Of a stretch of DNA of 38,759 nucleotides, positions 1-8,166 are shown piece after piece. The notes under the pieces are model-generated. The model worked only from the letters and a program-made list of their open reading frames with translations, did no database searches and was not told the DNA's origin. Location: the NCBI GenBank assembly GCA_007119345.1, contig SKPV01000219.1, positions 1 to 38,759 on the forward strand, given 5' to 3'. Numbering within the stretch: the first letter of the stretch is position 1; each line of letters starts with the position of its first letter. This DNA comes from Halovivax sp. GTDB lineage: Archaea > Halobacteriota > Halobacteria > Halobacteriales > Natrialbaceae. The position numbers and the translations under genes were made by a program.

Positions 1-81
1 CCGAAACTCGAACGAACGCCCTCGTCGCCGAAACTCGAACGAACGCCCTCGTCGCCGAAACTCGAACGAACGCCCCCGTCG
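1..81. repeat. 27-bp tandem repeat, three copies
   Basis: Three head-to-tail copies of a 27-bp unit beginning ccgaaactcg lie at 1-27, 28-54 and 55-81. The third differs from the others by one base. The array may extend beyond the left edge of the window. It ends 5 bp before the stop codon of the minus-strand regulator at 87-314, so it lies directly 3' of that gene. There are no spacers, so it is not a CRISPR array. Confidence 0.95.
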
Positions 82-86
82 CCGAA

Positions 87-314
87 TCAGTTCCGGGCGC
101 GGACGCGGTCGCCCTCACGCTCGACCAGGCCGTCGGCCGACAGCGAGCGCAGCACGGAGAGGACGGACAGCTTCCGCATCGAGAGCGCGTCGGCCAGGTC
201 GTCGACCGTCGCGCCGTCGCTCGTCGTCAGGTAGAGGTAGACGAGCTTGGCCTGCGGCGAGTCGAGGGTTTCGGGAAGCGGTTCGCACCGGGTCGGGGTT
301 ACGTGCGTTTGCAT
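87..314 (-). CDS. Small winged-helix DNA-binding protein (MarR/TrmB-like)
   Basis: A 75-residue protein that is almost only a winged-helix domain. Residues about 20-50 carry the helix-turn-helix (KLVYLYL, then VDDLADALSMRKLSVLSVLRSL), followed by the wing (GLVEREGDRVRA). No ligand-binding or dimerisation domain is visible, so it is probably a compact transcription factor. The ATG at 314 is supported by a strong AT-rich box (TTTATATTTC on the minus strand, about 338-347), 25-30 nt upstream, as expected for a leaderless haloarchaeal mRNA. It is divergent from the site-2 protease gene and could regulate it, but that is inference from position. Confidence 0.8.
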   Translation of the reverse strand: MQTHVTPTRCEPLPETLDSPQAKLVYLYLTTSDGATVDDLADALSMRKLSVLSVLRSLSADGLVEREGDRVRARN

Positions 315-545
315 GGTGTCTACCCGGGGGGACGGTCACAAGAAATATAAATCAATCATAGTACACGCCAATATTGTCTAATCCGTACTAGTGGCATTAT
401 ATCGATACTGAGAGAGCGTCCCACGGCGGCGGCGTTCGTCCGTCCGCGCCCCGAGATCGACCGGGGAAACGACCGAGCAGCCGGGTTCACGGTCGACACT
501 CGCGTCGGCGGGTTGTTTAAGGGTCCCCCGGGGTTATCCGGTGGT
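315..545. promoter_or_regulatory. Divergent promoter region, regulator / site-2 protease
   Basis: This 231-bp gap separates the minus-strand winged-helix gene from the plus-strand protease gene. It holds a TATA-like box for the regulator near 338-347 and a TTTAAGG box near 515-522 for the protease, each about 25-30 nt from its start codon. About 335-410 is clearly AT-rich compared with the rest of the window, which is where activator or operator sites would be expected. I see no convincing perfect palindrome there. Confidence 0.6.
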
Positions 546-1733
546 ATGTGGAAGAGTTTCCGGGTCGGGTCGCTCTTCGGGATCCCGATCAAACTCGACG
601 TCACCTTCCTGCTCATCCTGCCGATATTCGCGTACCTCATCGCGGCACAGATCGGGGAGGCGGCCGAGATCTTCAACGAGGTGATGGGGGCGGGAATCGA
701 CGTCGCGGCGCTCACCGGCGGCTACTCGCCGTTCCTGTGGGGGCTGCTCGCGGCGATCGGCCTGTTCGTCGGCGTCGTGTTGCACGAGCTGGGACACTCG
801 CTGACCGCCCAGCGCTACGGTTACCCGATCGACTCGATCACGCTCTGGTTGCTCGGCGGGATCGCCGCGCTGTCGGAGATGCCCGAGAACTGGCGCCAGG
901 AGTTCGCCATCGCGATCGCGGGCCCGATCGTCTCCGTCCTCGTGGGGATCGGCTCCTACGGCCTCTTTCTGCTCACGCCGGAGGGTCTCGCCGGGGCGCG
1001 GTTCATCTTCGCCTATCTCGCGATCCTGAACATCGCGCTCGCGGTGTTCAACATGCTGCCGGCGTTCCCGATGGACGGCGGGCGGATCCTCCGGGCGCTG
1101 CTGGCGCGAAACCAGCCCTACGCCAAGGCGACCAGCCAGGCGGCGACCGTCGGCAAGGGATTCGCCGTCCTGATGGGGCTGTTCGGGCTCTTCGCCTGGA
1201 ACCCGATCCTGATCGCGGTCGCGCTGTTCGTCTACATCGCCGCCTCCGGCGAGTCCCAGCAGGTGACGATGAAAGCCGCCTTCCAGGACGTCACCGTCCG
1301 GGACATCATGACGCCCGCGGATCGGCTCCAGACGGTGACGACCGACACCACCGTCGAGGAGCTCGTCCAGCGCATGTTCCGGGAGCGCCACACCGCCTAC
1401 CCCGTCCTCGACGACGGCTTCCTCGTCGGGATCGTCACCCTCGACGGCGCCCGGGGGGTCCGCCCCGTCGAGCGCGATGCCTACGCCGTCGAGGAAGTCA
1501 TGCGCACCGACCTCGCGACCGTGGGCCCCGAGACCGACGTGATGAGCGCGATCGAGAAGATGCGCAGCGAGGGCGTGGACCGACTGCTCGTCATCGAACG
1601 CGCCGACGACTGGGGCGCCGGTAACGGCGACCTCGTCGGGATCATCTCGCGCTCGGACGTCATGACCGCACTCGACGTCGTCCAACAGAGCGGCGCGGTG
1701 AGCCCGGTCGGACGGGGTCGGCCGGCCGATTGA
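546..1733 (+). CDS. Site-2 protease family membrane metalloprotease with CBS pair (M50)
   Basis: A 395-residue intramembrane zinc metalloprotease of the S2P/M50B family, expected to cut transmembrane segments of membrane-anchored substrates. The zinc motif HELGH is at residues 80-84 inside a membrane helix. The third zinc ligand motif NMLPAFPMDGG is at about 169-179. Residues 1-235 form several membrane helices. Residues about 240-385 are two CBS domains (RDIMTPADRL, then VEEVMRTDL), which in other proteins bind adenine nucleotides and probably gate activity here. The ATG at 546 is preferred over an in-frame TTG at 513 because the TTTAAGG box lies 25-30 nt before the ATG. The substrate is unknown. 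Confidence 0.93.
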   Translation: MWKSFRVGSLFGIPIKLDVTFLLILPIFAYLIAAQIGEAAEIFNEVMGAGIDVAALTGGYSPFLWGLLAAIGLFVGVVLHELGHSLTAQRYGYPIDSITLWLLGGIAALSEMPENWRQEFAIAIAGPIVSVLVGIGSYGLFLLTPEGLAGARFIFAYLAILNIALAVFNMLPAFPMDGGRILRALLARNQPYAKATSQAATVGKGFAVLMGLFGLFAWNPILIAVALFVYIAASGESQQVTMKAAFQDVTVRDIMTPADRLQTVTTDTTVEELVQRMFRERHTAYPVLDDGFLVGIVTLDGARGVRPVERDAYAVEEVMRTDLATVGPETDVMSAIEKMRSEGVDRLLVIERADDWGAGNGDLVGIISRSDVMTALDVVQQSGAVSPVGRGRPAD

Positions 1734-2178
1734 GGGCGGGCAGGCGTTCGGGACGGTTGCGACGATGCCCTTCCACGGCCCGGACCCCGTTCGTCGTCCG
1801 TAGCCGGGGGACGGTTCGGCGACGGCCGTCGGTCAGGTCGCCGAGCGTTTCACGGGAGACCTTCACGAACTCCACCTGCCGGTACCGGGACGGACGGAGC
1901 GAGACGACGTTGTGGGGGAAGCGGGGGTCGGTCCTTTCGTGATCGTCGGATTCGACGGACGCGCGAACCCGTGCGTTGTGGCGGGCGTCGGGGTTTCGGC
2001 CGAGGTCGTCCGTCGTGGGTCGGAACACGGCCGCGTGATGGACGAGCCGTTTGCGCCGAGTTTCGAGCCGCGAGATCGACGCAGCTCGGGCGCTCGTATA
2101 TCGGACCGGCCTTGCCGCGGTCTCCGGGAAACTCGGAACTGCGTCCGGATCGATCGAGAAAATTACGCTGAGTTATGA
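1734..2178. other. 445-bp gap, possible minus-strand coding remnant
   Basis: No confident gene. One minus-strand frame from about 2028 down to about 1830 has high GC at third positions and a protein-like stretch (FPHNVVSLRPSRYRQVEFVKVS). It may be a small unannotated or decayed gene. Its continuation towards 1660 loses that codon bias and overlaps the 3' end of the protease gene. The right end holds a short T-rich tract just downstream of the tRNA (minus-strand sense, about 2158-2165), which probably terminates it. Confidence 0.4.
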
Positions 2179-2251
2179 GTCCGGGTGCGAGAATCGAACC
2201 CGCGTCTCAGCCTCCACAAGGCTGAAGGATAACCACTACCCCAACCCGGAC
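2179..2251 (-). tRNA. tRNA-His (GTG anticodon)
   Basis: Read on the minus strand this folds as a cloverleaf. The acceptor stem TCCGGGT pairs with ACCCGGA, the anticodon stem CAGCC/GGCTG closes loop TTGTGGA giving anticodon GTG, and the T arm GCGGG-TTCGATT-CTCGC has the usual T-loop. The diagnostic extra G at position -1 (base 2251) faces discriminator C73 (base 2179), the known identity pair of tRNA-His. The CCA end is not encoded. There is no intron. A T-rich tract follows at about 2165-2158. Confidence 0.95.
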
Positions 2252-2427
2252 ACGGTCGCACTTTGAGGTACTCGGCGAGCACCTGAAATACGTTTCGACT
2301 CCGCGAGCGGCCGTGTGAAGCGCACCCGGATCGCACGGACGACGCGCGACCGGCCCGGCCGTTCGCCCCGGAAACGCCCGCTCGACCGAACCACTTTTCG
2401 CCGGCAGTCTCCAATTCCCGCCGACGC

Positions 2428-2883
2428 GTGGCCATCACCGACAAGATCTACCTCAAGAACCACCGCCAGCTCTGTTCCCAGCTCGAGACGACCGTCCCCA
2501 AGGGCGCGTTCAAGGGGGCGACGCTGGACCTGCTCTTCCAGGGCGAGGGCCTCGAGAAGCTCGACGACGCGACCCGCGAGCGGGTGCTCGACTTCGCCTC
2601 GGATTTCCTCGACTGTGACTGCGGGGACAACCCCTACTGCGGGTGCCCGGAGCGTAAGTTCGTGCGGTACCTGCTAGAGTTGCGCGCGCAGGGACTCGGC
2701 CCGGACGCGATCGTGGACGTGATGAGCGACGAGTACCTGGTCTACGCGTATTCGGGCGACGTCCTGTCGTTCCTCGACGACGCGGTCCGCACGCTGGAGG
2801 CGGCGGAAGGACTGGCGCGGGTCGACGGCGCGGACGAAACGGGAGCGGAAATTCGACGGGCGAAGCGGGATCTCGCGAAGTGA
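2428..2883 (+). CDS. Conserved haloarchaeal protein with Cys cluster (DUF5814-like)
   Basis: A 151-residue acidic soluble protein starting with GTG. It carries a compact cysteine cluster at residues 63-73 (CDCGDNPYCGCPE), likely a metal or structural site, embedded in predicted helices. From memory it resembles haloarchaeal DUF5814 proteins, a family sometimes described alongside superfamily II helicases. There is no helicase motif here, so I assign no activity. An AT-rich box (acttttc, about 2392) lies about 35 nt upstream. It converges with the ribbon-helix-helix gene at 2915-3310, with 31 bp between the stops. Confidence 0.75.
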   Translation: MAITDKIYLKNHRQLCSQLETTVPKGAFKGATLDLLFQGEGLEKLDDATRERVLDFASDFLDCDCGDNPYCGCPERKFVRYLLELRAQGLGPDAIVDVMSDEYLVYAYSGDVLSFLDDAVRTLEAAEGLARVDGADETGAEIRRAKRDLAK

Positions 2884-2914
2884 CGGGCCGGATCGAGCGG
2901 GCGCTCGCCCGGAG

Positions 2915-3310
2915 TCAGCCGAGCTGGTAGGGCTCGTCCTCGTCCAGGTCGTCGAGCAGGATGATTTCGTCTTGCTCGTCCTCGAGGCGGTCCCGGAGGT
3001 CGGTGACGTAGGCCTTGTGCTCTTCGAGCTGCTCGCGGAGGTGCTCGGTCTCGAGTTCCAGACGCTCGTGTTCGCGCAGGAAGCTCTTCGGGACCTCGAC
3101 GGTCGGTGGAAACGACGTCTCGTCCTCGTCGGCCGCTTCGAGCTCGTCCTCGGAGACGACCGCGACCTGCCCGTCGTGTTCGACGAGCATGTCGACGTAG
3201 TCCCGGAAGACCGCGGACAGCGAGATGTCGCGCTCTTCGGCGATCTCCTGGAGCGCCTCGAACGCCTCCTCGTTGACCCGGAACGAGATCGTCTTGTTCT
3301 TGTTGCCCAT
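2915..3310 (-). CDS. Ribbon-helix-helix DNA-binding protein with coiled coil
   Basis: A 131-residue protein. Residues about 5-45 are an MetJ/Arc/CopG-type ribbon-helix-helix domain (strand KTISFRV, then helices EEAFEALQEIAEERD and SLSAVFRDYVDMLVE). An acidic linker follows, then a strongly charged coiled coil at about 75-118, then an acidic tail. RHH proteins bind DNA as dimers, and the coiled coil would add a second oligomerisation surface. It recalls the haloarchaeal CdrL type, but no ftsZ2 or cdrS gene is nearby, so that identity is not claimed. A TTAAG box about 30 nt upstream (3335-3344) supports the ATG. Confidence 0.85.
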   Translation of the reverse strand: MGNKNKTISFRVNEEAFEALQEIAEERDISLSAVFRDYVDMLVEHDGQVAVVSEDELEAADEDETSFPPTVEVPKSFLREHERLELETEHLREQLEEHKAYVTDLRDRLEDEQDEIILLDDLDEDEPYQLG

Positions 3311-3437
3311 CCCGACCCCTACTGGGTCGCGCGTCCACTTAACGGTTCGTCAGACGTGAGTGTCGGATCGGCACGATCCGTGCGAGCGAGGAGTCGAGAC
3401 GGGCGACTATCGCAACCGTCCGGCCGGGAGACGCCCG

Positions 3438-3520
3438 GAGAGCGGGTCGCGGGACCGCAGAGCGCCCGGCGAAGCGGGTCGTCGGGCCGATTTGCCATCA
3501 GAGAGCGGGTCGTCGGCCGC
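3438..3520. repeat. Degenerate direct repeat downstream of the PAS regulator
   Basis: Three imperfect copies of a segment containing agcgggtcg begin near 3438, 3471 and 3501, spaced about 30-33 bp. The last copy runs up to the stop codon of the minus-strand regulator at 3521. The repeat is weaker than the other arrays in the window. Confidence 0.55.
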
Positions 3521-6163
3521 TCAACGATCGGCGAACAGCTCGTCGAGGAGCTTTCGCTCGGCGGTGCGCACGTGCTGGTGGAACGTCGCCGGGCTGATGT
3601 CGAGCGCGTCGGCGACGTCCTCCCCGGAGCTGTCTCGCGGCCACTCGAAGAAGCCAGCGGCGTAGCCCGCCTCGAGCGCGGCGCGCTGGCGATCGGTGAG
3701 TTCCGCGTCGAGCGTCGTCGCGAACCGCTCGGCGGTCCGCCTCCGGACCGTCTTTTGGCGGCGGGTGACGGGTTCAACGCCGGGGTAGCTCTCTCGCAGA
3801 TCGTCGATCAAGCGCTGAATCTCCGCTCCTGGAGCGAGGTGGACGCGAACGAGCAGATCGCCGTCGACGAGGCGCGCCTCCTTGAAGTAGCCGCCGTGGG
3901 CCGATACTACCGACGCGAACGGAGCGTCCGCCAGCCGCGCTTCGAATCGGGTCGCTCCGCCGTCGGTACCGAGAACGCTCACGGCCTCCCAGTGGGGCAC
4001 CTCCTCGGCGTCCGCGAGCCGCTCGACGGCCGACATCGCCCCGTCGCGAGCGATCCCGTACAGCAGGTGCGAGCCGTCCCCGACCGGGATCAGTCGGCGG
4101 AACTCGGCCGTGCCCTCGACGCTCCCCGCGAGCCCGAGCGTCCGGAAGAACTGACGCAGCCGGAGGCCGATCTCGACGACCTCGTCGCTCATCATCGCCC
4201 GCTTGCGATCGGCCGCGGAGATGGCGTGACCCACGATCTCTCCGAGCTGGCCGACCACGTCCCGCTCGTCCTCGGTGAACGCGTCCTCCCGGGCCGAGTA
4301 GACGCCGATCAGACCGTAGAGCGTCCCCTCGTGGACGACGGGGATCGCGGCGCACGAGCGGTAGCCGTAGGCCGCCGCCACGTCCCGCCACGGCTCGAAG
4401 TCGGGGTCCGCGAAGACGTCCCTGGAGACCTGCATCTCCGTCGTCCTGACGGCCGTCCCGGCCGGGCCCCGCCCGCCCGTTCGGTCCGGATCCGTCGTGA
4501 GGTCGCCGGTTTCCATGTAGCCGTCGACGCCGGCTTCGGCCCGCGGCGCGATGTCGCCGGTCTCCGGGTCGACCTCGGCGATCCAGGCGAACTCGTAGGA
4601 TTCCGACTCGGCGAGGTGTCGGCAGACCGCCTCCTCGATCTCCTCGCGCGTCGAGCGTTCGAGCACGGCGTCCGTGATTTCTCGGACCACGTCGTGGAGG
4701 TTGTTGAGCGCCGCGAGTCGATCCTGCTGGCGGCTCAGCTGCCGTTCGCGTTCGTTCCGTTCCGTGACGTCGGTGATGAACGAGTGGAGCAGGTCCGCTT
4801 CGATGAGGTTCCCGCGCTCCCACATCCACCGGACCTCGCCGTCTCGGGTCCTGATCCGGTAGGTCACTTCGTAGGTGCCGTCGGTCTCGAGCGCGTCCGC
4901 GACCTCGTCGTAGATCCGCTCGCGCTCGTCCGGGTGCAACACCTCCTCGCCCCAGGAGACGTCCTCGACCAGCTCGTCGGCGGCGTAGCCGGTCAGTTCC
5001 TCGCACTCGCCGTAGACCGCGGTGAGCGGCCACGAGGGATCGACCTCGGAGAAGCAGACGATCCCCGGAAGGTTCTCGACGAGCGACTGGTACCGTCGCT
5101 CCCGCTGGCGCCGCTCGGTCACGTCCCGGAGGACGCCCGCCGAGCCCAGGTACCGCCCGTCGTCGTCGACCCGAACGGCGAGGTGGTTCTCGACGGGGAT
5201 TCGCTCGCCGGCGGCGGTCTCGACCTCGAATTCGAGCGTGGCGCTGGCCGCGTCGCCGTCCGCGAGGAGCTCGGCGATGAGCGCCTCGGCCCGCTCGATG
5301 TCGGCCGCGTCCATCCCGGTAGAGACGTGGCGGTCGAGCAGCTCCTCGCGCTCGTAGCCCAACTCCTCGACGAACGCCTCGTTGACGAACCGGACGTACC
5401 CGTCCGCGTCGAGCTCGTAGACCGGATCGCCTACCGCGTCGACGATGCGCTCGAATCGCTCCAGTTCCCGTTCGCGTTCGACCCGCTCGGTGATATCGAT
5501 CGCGACGGCGATGACCTCGCACACCTCGCCGTCGTCCGCGTCCGGCGGCTCGTCACCCGACCCGTCGACGACCGGCTGGTAGACCGTCTCGAACACGACG
5601 CCCTCCACTTCGCGAATCGTGCGCAACGGCTCCCCCGCGAGGGCCCGCTCGAGGTCGTCGAGGATGTCGCCGTAGTCCTCGTACAGTTCGAATAGGGACG
5701 CGCCGACGAGCTGTCCGGGTTCGAACCCCAGCGTCCGGAGGCCTTTACCCTCCGAGAGCGTGATCGTGCCGTCCTCGTCGAAGCCGAAGAGAATCACCGG
5801 AACGTTCGACACCACCGTGGCGAGGTGCTCGGCCGTGCGCTCGATGGTCCGAAACCGATCGCGCGATCGCGAGCCCCCGGTCGGCGACGGGGGCGCCTCG
5901 CCGCCCGCCCCGTAATCGGGCGGGCGGTCGTCGTCGATCCCCTCGGCCATCGGCCGCCACCAGACCCGCGCTCCGGAGCCGACCTTTTTCGTCGCGAGCG
6001 CGCCGTCGTCGACCAGCGTCGTCAGCCGCTCGTAGACCGTTCGCCGGCCGAGGTCGAGGGCGTCGGCGACCTCCGGCGTGGTGAGCGGTTCGCCAGGCTC
6101 GGCGGTCTCGAAGACCGCCAGCGTCTCCGCGTAGATGTCGGATTCCGCGGAACCTGATGGCAC
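3521..6163 (-). CDS. PAS/GAF sensor with bacterio-opsin-activator-type HTH
   Basis: An 880-residue soluble sensor-regulator. Domain order: winged helix at about 12-75, PAS at about 107-228, 233-353 and 357-471, GAF at about 500-652, a bacterio-opsin-activator sensor-effector domain at about 657-800, and a C-terminal HTH_10 domain at about 822-875 (LTDRQRAALEAGYAAGFFEWP). It has no kinase or receiver domain, so sensing is probably coupled directly to DNA binding. The signal (redox, light or small molecule) cannot be read from the sequence. A longer reading frame runs upstream, but GTG at 6163 is chosen: a TTTTTTC box lies 23-36 nt before it, and the product starts directly with the winged helix. 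A winged helix at both ends is unusual. Confidence 0.88.
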   Translation of the reverse strand: MPSGSAESDIYAETLAVFETAEPGEPLTTPEVADALDLGRRTVYERLTTLVDDGALATKKVGSGARVWWRPMAEGIDDDRPPDYGAGGEAPPSPTGGSRSRDRFRTIERTAEHLATVVSNVPVILFGFDEDGTITLSEGKGLRTLGFEPGQLVGASLFELYEDYGDILDDLERALAGEPLRTIREVEGVVFETVYQPVVDGSGDEPPDADDGEVCEVIAVAIDITERVERERELERFERIVDAVGDPVYELDADGYVRFVNEAFVEELGYEREELLDRHVSTGMDAADIERAEALIAELLADGDAASATLEFEVETAAGERIPVENHLAVRVDDDGRYLGSAGVLRDVTERRQRERRYQSLVENLPGIVCFSEVDPSWPLTAVYGECEELTGYAADELVEDVSWGEEVLHPDERERIYDEVADALETDGTYEVTYRIRTRDGEVRWMWERGNLIEADLLHSFITDVTERNERERQLSRQQDRLAALNNLHDVVREITDAVLERSTREEIEEAVCRHLAESESYEFAWIAEVDPETGDIAPRAEAGVDGYMETGDLTTDPDRTGGRGPAGTAVRTTEMQVSRDVFADPDFEPWRDVAAAYGYRSCAAIPVVHEGTLYGLIGVYSAREDAFTEDERDVVGQLGEIVGHAISAADRKRAMMSDEVVEIGLRLRQFFRTLGLAGSVEGTAEFRRLIPVGDGSHLLYGIARDGAMSAVERLADAEEVPHWEAVSVLGTDGGATRFEARLADAPFASVVSAHGGYFKEARLVDGDLLVRVHLAPGAEIQRLIDDLRESYPGVEPVTRRQKTVRRRTAERFATTLDAELTDRQRAALEAGYAAGFFEWPRDSSGEDVADALDISPATFHQHVRTAERKLLDELFADR

Positions 6164-6422
6164 GTTTTCACGAACTCCCCGGTCTGTGAAAAAAGTTCCG
6201 TCGGCGGAATCGACGCGTCGGACGGGAATCTGCCGCGCCGTCGATCGGTCGACCCCGACAGCAGGCCCCGATTCCGGTCGCCCGCTACCCGTTTCCACCG
6301 AACTACCGTCGACGTGCAGGAACTGCCGGAAACCGCGCGGTGGCTCGGTTTCCGATCGGATGGAGATGGTTGCGTGCGAGCGGTGATAGATTGACGTACC
6401 CGGTTGACAGTAGTGTCACACG

Positions 6423-6575
6423 ATGCCGGAGAAACACGCGAACAAAGCCAAGAAAGCGGCCGACAAGTTGCTCCGGACGCTGACGAACGAAGAATACGAT
6501 GACGCGAGCAATCGCTTCCGTGATCGGGACAGCAATCGGTACGCGCGCGGTCCCCGCCACGGAGACGACGAGTAG
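6423..6575 (+). CDS. Small basic/charged protein of 50 residues, unknown
   Basis: A short ORF (MPEKHANKAKKAADKLL..., ending RHGDDE) between the PAS regulator and the release-factor gene. It begins with a lysine/alanine-rich amphipathic helix and ends in a charged Arg/Asp/Asn-rich tail, and has no membrane segment or signal. Codons look plausible for the genome and it starts with ATG, but I see no strong promoter box. It converges with the release-factor gene, whose stop is 21 bp away. I do not recognise the family. Confidence 0.5.
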   Translation: MPEKHANKAKKAADKLLRTLTNEEYDDASNRFRDRDSNRYARGPRHGDDE

Positions 6576-6596
6576 CGATCCGATACGCGTCGTTCG

Positions 6597-7856
6597 TCAG
6601 ACGCCGGTGCTGTACCGCAGGATGCCCGCGAAGCCGCCGAAGGCGTCGTAGAGCTGCTCGCCCTTCTCGAAGTCGGTGGAGATGAACTTCACCTCCGTGC
6701 CGCGCTGCTCGGCGATCTCGATGAGGTGCTCGATCGCGTCCTCGCGCTCGGCGTCCGCGGTCGCCACCTCGGCCCCGCAGTCCGAGCACTCGTGTCCGGG
6801 CGTCGAGTGTCGGCGGTCGATCACCTCGCGATCGGTCGACCCGCACTCGGCGCACTCGTAACTGACCACGTCCTTTCGGAGGTCCTCGCTGATCAACAGC
6901 GTCTCGACCGACCCCATCACGAGGTTCCGGCGAGTCTGCTCGAAGCCGTAGGTCGCCAGATCGCCGGCGTTGAGCTCCTTGAAGAACTGCTCCATCTCCC
7001 GCTTGTCCTTCATCACCTCGGCGTCGGCGAGGGCGTCTTCGGCGTTGTCCACGAGCTCCCGGAGGCCCGACTCGTCGGTGTAGGAGACGTCGAACTTGCC
7101 GATCACCGAGTCCTGCAGTTCGTGGTGGAGGTAGTCGCCGTCGAGGAACTCCTCTTTCGTCGGGGAGGGGCCGCCGACGAGGATCCCCTCGAGCTCGTGG
7201 CGCTTCGGGACGAACAGGTCGTTGGCCATGCCGGCGACCTCCTGGTAGAAGTTGTCGATCGCCTCCAGGCGCAGGCGGGCGAAACGCTGGGCGGACTGGC
7301 CACCTTTCCGCTGCTTGCCGGGGACCAGCGAGGAGGCCGACTTCACCGGCTCGATGCGTTTGCCCTTCAGCCAGCCCACGTTGGCCTCGCGCCGGTCGAG
7401 GACGACCAGTCCGTACAGCCCCTGGTCGGTGAGCATCTCCTCCAGGGGCTCGGTGAGAAAGTCCGAGTCGCAGTGGTAGCGAAAGGACTCGACGGGCTGG
7501 GGCGGGCTCTCGAGCACCTTCGTCACCATGTCGGTCTGGCCGCCGCCGGCGTCGACGGCGCCCGAGAAGAGCACCATCCCGTTGTCCGGCGGGTAGGTAT
7601 CGTAGTAGCGCAGGCGATCCTTGATGCTCGTCAGCGCGTCCTGCACGTTGGTCCGGGTCTGCTTCGACTTGATGTTCGCCGCCTCGGAGTGTTCCTGGGT
7701 GACGTGGGCGACCACGTCGCTGACCTGACGGTCCTCGGGAACGTAGATCGTCACCAGCTGCGTGCCCGACCCCTCGTAGTTCTTGAGGTCCTCGATCACC
7801 TTCCGGAACTCGTACTTCTTCCGGTCGGAGTGGTCCTGGTCGCCCTCCTGACTCAT
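6597..7856 (-). CDS. prf1: Peptide chain release factor aRF1
   Basis: A 419-residue class I release factor that reads all three stop codons in archaea and triggers peptidyl-tRNA hydrolysis. The decoding motif NIKS is at residues 61-64 and the YxCxxxF motif (YHCDSDF) at 127-133. The catalytic GGQ (KQRKGGQSAQ) is at 185-187. The C-terminal domain carries a zinc-ribbon-like insertion (YECAECG, HECSDCG). Length fits the family. The ATG at 7856 has an ACTTAG box about 28-30 nt upstream. Confidence 0.97.
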   Translation of the reverse strand: MSQEGDQDHSDRKKYEFRKVIEDLKNYEGSGTQLVTIYVPEDRQVSDVVAHVTQEHSEAANIKSKQTRTNVQDALTSIKDRLRYYDTYPPDNGMVLFSGAVDAGGGQTDMVTKVLESPPQPVESFRYHCDSDFLTEPLEEMLTDQGLYGLVVLDRREANVGWLKGKRIEPVKSASSLVPGKQRKGGQSAQRFARLRLEAIDNFYQEVAGMANDLFVPKRHELEGILVGGPSPTKEEFLDGDYLHHELQDSVIGKFDVSYTDESGLRELVDNAEDALADAEVMKDKREMEQFFKELNAGDLATYGFEQTRRNLVMGSVETLLISEDLRKDVVSYECAECGSTDREVIDRRHSTPGHECSDCGAEVATADAEREDAIEHLIEIAEQRGTEVKFISTDFEKGEQLYDAFGGFAGILRYSTGV

Positions 7857-8166
7857 CGTCCGAACGAAACGGAGCGAGGGCTAAGTACCTGTTGACACGT
7901 CGGCAGCGGGATTCTCGCCGATCCCGGTCTCGCTCACTTCGTTCGCTCGGACCGCGCCGGTCTCACGGGTCCCCCGGTCGCCGTTCGCTCTGCCGAGGAT
8001 CGAGCGGAGCGAGATCCTCGCGGCTCGCGGGTCGTCCCTCCCCGCTCACACCTCCACGGTGCTCGGTCAAATGAGCGAGCGCCTCGCTCGCCAGAACCGT
8101 CCGACGCGCGTCCGACGGGGCGCCACGATTTAAGGTTGTCCCGCCACTCTGTTCGGGCACTGAATC
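7857..8166. other. Divergent gap between prf1 and the MinD gene
   Basis: This 310-bp region has promoters at both ends: an ACTTAG box near 7882-7890 for prf1 and TTTAAGG near 8129-8135 for the ATPase gene. A perfect 8-bp inverted repeat, cgaggatc (7994-8001) and gatcctcg (8013-8020), closes an 11-nt loop rich in gagcg. No ORF here has coding character. Confidence 0.6.

Noticed and set aside
546..1733. Start at TTG 513 for the site-2 protease
   Set aside because: The frame is open, but the TTTAAGG promoter box overlaps those codons and is correctly placed for the ATG at 546.
2915..3310. CdrL/CdrS cell-division regulator
   Set aside because: It shares only the RHH plus acidic extension layout; no ftsZ2 or cdrS neighbour is present.
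2972..5695. A 907-codon plus-strand open frame opposite the RHH and PAS regulator genes
   Set aside because: It is the antisense of genes with clear domains, and its product is an Arg/Glu/Val-rich mirror with no motif.
7994..8020. Transcription terminator
   Set aside because: The hairpin lies between two divergent genes, not after one, and has no T-tract.
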